DNA of 64,000 bases from Albifimbria verrucaria (Eukaryota > Ascomycota > Sordariomycetes > Hypocreales > Stachybotryaceae), in contig JAHREC010000062.1 in the NCBI GenBank assembly GCA_020081605.1, forward strand, positions 2,480,001 through 2,544,000, written 5' to 3'. Shown here piece by piece: positions 59,515-64,000 of this stretch; position 1 is the first letter of the stretch; every line of letters starts with the position of its first letter. Both the position numbers and the translations under genes were made by a program. The notes beneath the pieces were generated by a model, which had not been told where the DNA came from, ran no database searches, and saw only the letters and a program-made list of their open reading frames with translations.

Positions 59515-62500
59515 TCGAAGGGAGGGTTTTGCCTCAACACTTTGCTCGGCTAAAGATTCAATTCTGTGTTTGGTCTGGCCTCGCAGGGTTGAAAGAGGAC
59601 CTGAATCTGGGGATTACGAACTCCCTTGGTTAGGAGCTGAGCCAGGGTAGATGGTGACCTGACCACCAGATCCCTCCCATCTTGGTCAGCCTTTCCAGTT
59701 TGCATGACGCCATGAACGGGAGGCCTGTCATTGCCTGAAGGAAGGTGGCCTTCGACTTGTGAGGCACGTCTGCGAGTTGCTATGAGCAGAGCCCTTAGCT
59801 TCTTTGCATTTACACGAATCACGGAACGGCAATGCCCAACAGGAGCCGCCATCATCATGCAATACTTTTCCCGAGGTTCTGGCCTCTGCCGTCTTGGCTA
59901 CACCGCCTGGCTAGTCCGGCGGCACAGAAGACTCACTGAGATGCTGTGTATGGAGTACGACGTCAAATATTCACATGACTATAAACCTTCCAATACAGTA
60001 TACACCTGTTCTTTTGCTCTTTACGCAGAACCTCATGTTCTCGCTTTGTTGGGTTTTCTCTGTGCATGCTTGGAAATAACGTCCTGTTGAGCACACTCTA
60101 CCAAAGGCGAGAGAAAGGTTGACCGGTTTCACATCTCTTATTTCTTTTGCAGCCCCCACCCCTGTTCAGCTCAAGACATTCCATTTAACCGAATGCACAC
60201 TCGGTGTGAACAGTCAAATAAGACACCTCCGCGACCCTCACATGCCATCATCGAACAGCCTCGAACAGCGTTGATCATGGACTTTGGAGAGAGCCGAAAT
60301 CCCGAAATCACACACCGAACAAGGCTGTTGCTCACGTTGCACCCTGTGAATGGCTTCAGGTTATCATGACTGCGGGCGGTGAGGGAGATAGGTGGGTGTC
60401 AATGACCGTCTGGCCACACCATCAGGTCTGACAGATCCAATCGTCGGGTTCGCCAAGGGAGGCTTGACTTCACCATGCTGACCCCATGTCTTCCCCAGAC
60501 TATGTATCGGACATGTCACCTCAAAGTCAACGTCTGGGACTGAGTAATGACTTGTCAGAGTTGGGGTTCCGATCTCTTTCCACCAACGGCTTCTAGCGCA
60601 GCGCGTGGCTTGTAACATATTGGCCCATTGAAGATCCAGCAGGTCGGAGCCGAACTACAATCCAAGCCCTCTGATTTGACGCCTTCACGAGCAAGTTAGG
60701 CCGTAACACCACAGTCATTCCGACGAACTCCTGATTTGATGCCGTGTTGCTTCAGCCCAACTGTCCATGGAAGCTTTTCTCCGATGGTACAGTACGTTTC
60801 TGACTCAGAGAACTGTTTGTTGGTAGTGCCCCTGTTACCATGCGTGTTGGCGGCTATCGCGCTTCTATGATGACTCTCTGTTCTTCTCGGTACGGGTGGT
60901 ACTATCCAGTTCTTTCGAGTCGAGGATCATTAGATTCACAAGTAACAGAACCTTTTGCTATGTCTCTATTATGTGACCATGAATTAAATACACTTCCCGG
61001 CAATATTTGGGTTTTTAATTACGCTACGTGTTAATGTGGTACCGGCATACAGTACTTGAGTGTGCCCCTTTCTAGTGACCTGATTTGGGGCATGAAGGAG
61101 AACAAAGGCGGTAAGATATCAGGGAAGCTCAGCAAAAAGAGTAGTTCTGATCAGCCCGACACCCATTTTCTCAGATCTGTTTGACTACCAAAGTAATGCT
61201 TGTATAGATCCATGATGAATGCCTCTTAAAAGGCTAGAGATGCTGTCGTATAGCATCTGTATATATCTCAACCAATCACATGTTATAGCCACAAACAGCT
61301 TCGAGGGGATCAGGATACACATCTCTGGACTGATTCAAGGCACTTTTAACATGGTTGAGTGTGTTGTTTCATTAAGGAGGGCATAATTTATGTCGAATGG
61401 ACAACTTTTAGAACCCTCGCTTGAGGAACAGTGTGCCATATCATCGGAGCATCGAGCTGTTCCAAAGCTCGATTGGTGGAGGCAATTGAAGGGTCTTTTT
61501 AACAACTCTCAGGCTTGAAGGTTCTCATCTTAGCAAAAGCATGCGCTTACAAAGTTGATGAACGGCAGTTCTTCGTTCGAGTGAGCAATTGTACCATGGG
61601 AATGTCCACAATGCCAATCTCCTGAGAGGTTTAGGGTCCCTAAGCCACTCTTGGCCTGCGAATCGGAAGACTCCAAGATTTGCTGTTCGTATCAGACTCG
61701 AAGAGGCAGTTCAAATTAGCTCATTCAACTTAGAAATTGTCAGAAATGCGAATGATCGATCCCTGCGGCTGAAGGAGGAGTTAGGTTAGATCCCGGAGGC
61801 TGCGTCGTGAGACTCGAGAGACACATATCCTGCTGGCCTACTCTGCAAACATATATGCCTATATATTAATGGCACACAGGAGTGGTTTGGACCCTTTGCG
61901 AGTATTTTCACCAGGCCAATCAACACCACTGGTATCCGCACATTCAAGGCTTAGCCGGCTGTCATCGGGAGATGCCTCAACATCATTGACAGGTTTTCGG
62001 TAACAGTGACAGAACTATATATTGTGGCGTCACGAGGAAAGGCTTTTATTCTGGCAGAATCACTTCTGGGTCCTCAAGTATAGGGCACATGCGGAGAAGA
62101 GATGTTGTCTCGTCTTGGTGGGAGTCGATGTGAGTGATGGAGGTGAGGTGCAGTGCTATGCACAGAGGGTAATAGTTCAGACGGTCCATATCGCCAATCT
62201 TTCATCCGATTCACTCAGCTATATTCTGGGATTGTAATATCAAGGTCATCAATGGTTTGGGCATGGTTAGGTATATAGATGAGCACAAACAGAATGCAGG
62301 TAGAACACGGGTACAAAACACCAGCAGGATAACTATACTAGGTAGTAATATAGAGCAATGAGATAGAGTAATAACGCAGAACAGTGACTTATAGTAGCGA
62401 TTCGGAAAGAAATATAAAATGGCGATGCAAAACAGTGGTGCATAACAACGATATGAGATGCTGATGTGGAAAGTGTAAGTGGGAAGGTTAGGAATAAGAT

Positions 62501-62947
62501 GGAGACTGGAAGCCGCGATAAACGAGAAAAAGATCAATTCAAATCAGGGTTACATTGGAATGATATAGCTATATAGTGAGAATAAATATAGAAGCATATT
62601 CTTGTTTTGTTTATACTAATTGCCAATATATATCACTTCTCAGGTTTTTACCCAGTGTCTCCAGGGAATTTCACTGTAAGGACCACAGTCTAGTACCACT
62701 TGACAGGTACCTTTCCTGCGGATACCCCTCCATGGCCAGGTACTAGCACAACCAATTAACGCGCCATCACCGGGAAACGCGTCTCACCGCGACACATCTT
62801 TCTGCGTACAACGAAAGATAACCAACCCCACCGTTGCGCTCAAGAAACTCTTGCCTGGTCAATTGACAGCTGCTTATGCCTGGCGCCGCGGCAGCGTAAG
62901 ATTCATACTCTTTCCTACCGCCGTTCACCTCCTTTCAACCACCCACC
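59515..62947. other. Gene-poor region before POL12
   Basis: 3.4 kb without a supported gene. Minus-strand frames at 59550-59858 and 60364-60618 have protein-like composition and might be upstream exons of the gene at 58827, but no joining splice sites were convincing. The final 100 bases before POL12 are C/T-rich leader. Confidence 0.35.
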
Positions 62948-64000
62948 ATGGCCGACACAGAGCTGCAGTCGCGCTTCTCCCCAACAAGCCGCTCGAGGAG
63001 GATGTCAGGGCCGAGCTCGAGTCCATCATGCGCGTGCACAACCTCTCCGCCGAGGACCTCTTCTTCAAGTGGGAGTCCTACTGCATCAAGCTAGACCTCG
63101 ATGCCCAGGCCATTTCGCTGAGCGCCGTGCGGAACCTCAAGCAGAACATCCAGGATGCCCTCGAGAAGACTCAGCGACAGGCCCAGGTCAAGACGGAGAG
63201 GAAGGTTGTGGCCACCCCCAAACCCAAGACCAGCGCCAAGGGAGCCGATGTCTTTGGCATGCTAGACTCGCTTGTCCCCAGCACGCCCGCCACGGGAGGA
63301 AGGCTATCACGGATTCCAGGTAGCGGAAGCGCATTGAAGAGGAGGATAGACACCCCTGGAGCGGGTATCAGCAGCTCTCCAGCAGGAAGCATGGCTGACC
63401 AACTGAAAGCAAACGGACTACCGTATGTCCACATACCTCTCATGGTGCACCTCTAGCTAATCACTCGCAGGCCCTCGTCGTTCAATGACCGAGCAAACCC
63501 TGGGCAAGTTGTAGAGGTCCTAAACGACAACCTCCCTGCCGCCGAACCCCCATTGCTCCATTCCCCGAGCCGAGAGTCAAGCTCATCCCCGCATCCGAAA
63601 TGAAGAAGATGGGGTACCGACCGCTGGCTATGAAGCTTTCAGAGGCCAGCGAGGTTCTAGATGACCGAATCGACGAGTTCATGGCCAGCGTCCAAGAATA
63701 CCACAGCCTCGAGGACTCTGCATTTGGCAGCGCTGCGAGCCAAAGCACATCAGAGATCGTGGCCGTGGGCCGCATAGCGTCGGACTCTGCAGAGGGCAAG
63801 CTGAATGCTGCGTCACTGCTGCTTGAGACATCACGGCGAACGGGTATGGGCTTCAGGGTCCCGCTGAAGATGGACAAGATCCGCAGCTGGAGCTTCTTCC
63901 CTGGGCAGATCGTGGCGCTCAAGGGCAGCAACGCATCCGGCAATGAGTTCGTGGTGGATGAAATACTAGAAATTCCCCTGCTCCCTGGTGCCGCCTCTAC
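62948..64000 (+). CDS. POL12: DNA polymerase alpha subunit B (POL12), 5' part
   Basis: Regulatory B subunit of DNA polymerase alpha-primase, which starts DNA synthesis at replication origins. Start MADTELQSRFSPNKPLEEDV at 62948. Exon 1 ends at 63422, an intron follows (63423-63470) and exon 2 continues past the window edge. The N-terminal helical domain (MRVHNLSAEDLFFKWESYCI) and linker are followed by the start of the OB/phosphoesterase-like part: EVLDDRIDEFMASVQEYHSL, ETSRRTGMGFRVPLKMDKIR and WSFFPGQIVALKGSNASGNE. Two bases are missing, from the C4 at 62979-62982 and the C5 at 63547-63551. The rest of the gene lies outside the window. Confidence 0.93.

Noticed and set aside
60364..60618. 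Terpene-cyclase-like RSRWWKEIG phrase on the minus strand
   Set aside because: The rest of the frame has no DDxxD or NSE metal-binding motif and does not follow the family; the short phrase alone is not evidence.
1..64000. Programmed ribosomal frameshifting or widespread pseudogenes as the cause of broken frames
   Set aside because: The breaks affect essential single-copy genes, all go in the same direction, sit mostly at homopolymers, lack a shared slippery sequence, and scale with run length in PMP3. Assembly base loss explains all of this.

Overview
This is nuclear DNA of a filamentous ascomycete (Pezizomycotina), most likely a Sordariomycete. The evidence is the set of single-copy fungal housekeeping genes, short GT-AG introns of about 45-70 bases with CTNAC-like branch sites, pyrimidine-rich leaders, and a mostly balanced base composition. 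The exact genus cannot be read from the sequence.

Layout. The first 45 kb is a dense core-genome stretch: a Ulp2-type SUMO protease (minus strand, running off the left edge), signal peptidase subunit SPC3, the 5'-3' exoribonuclease XRN1, the histone-binding WD protein HAT2, an F-box-like protein, an Nrp1-type RNA-binding protein (exonuclease-like + RRM + RanBP2 fingers), a PMP3 proteolipid, a conserved unknown, the CTD kinase CTK1, an EHT1/EEB1-type alpha/beta hydrolase, the ribosome assembly factor LOC1, a 4E-HP type eIF4E, the tri-snRNP protein SAD1/USP39, the U3 processome protein UTP13 and a conserved unknown membrane-type protein. From about 46 to 62.9 kb gene density drops sharply. This part holds genes of accessory character: an uncharacterised 714-residue protein, a fungal PD-(D/E)XK nuclease-like protein with an in-frame stop, a DUF6594-like membrane protein and an unrecognised gene fragment. 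The core resumes with POL12 (DNA polymerase alpha subunit B), cut by the right edge.

The dominant feature is technical. Nearly every multi-kb gene is broken by single-base gaps, and in every case I worked through the frame is restored by adding bases, usually at a homopolymer. I count about 37 missing bases in 17 genes plus at least six in the SUMO protease; only SPC3 and the eIF4E gene read cleanly. Adding them makes every complete spliced coding length that I worked out a multiple of three. This is the signature of homopolymer under-calling in the assembly, not of pseudogenes or programmed frameshifting, and the coordinates below are given for whole genes across these breaks.

Functionally the core genes fall mainly into RNA metabolism (XRN1, Nrp1-like, CTK1, SAD1, UTP13, LOC1, eIF4E), chromatin and replication (HAT2, POL12) and protein processing (Ulp2, SPC3, F-box). 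They are individually transcribed, with no operon logic; several pairs are divergent and share a spacer. I found no rRNA, tRNA, CRISPR or intact transposon.
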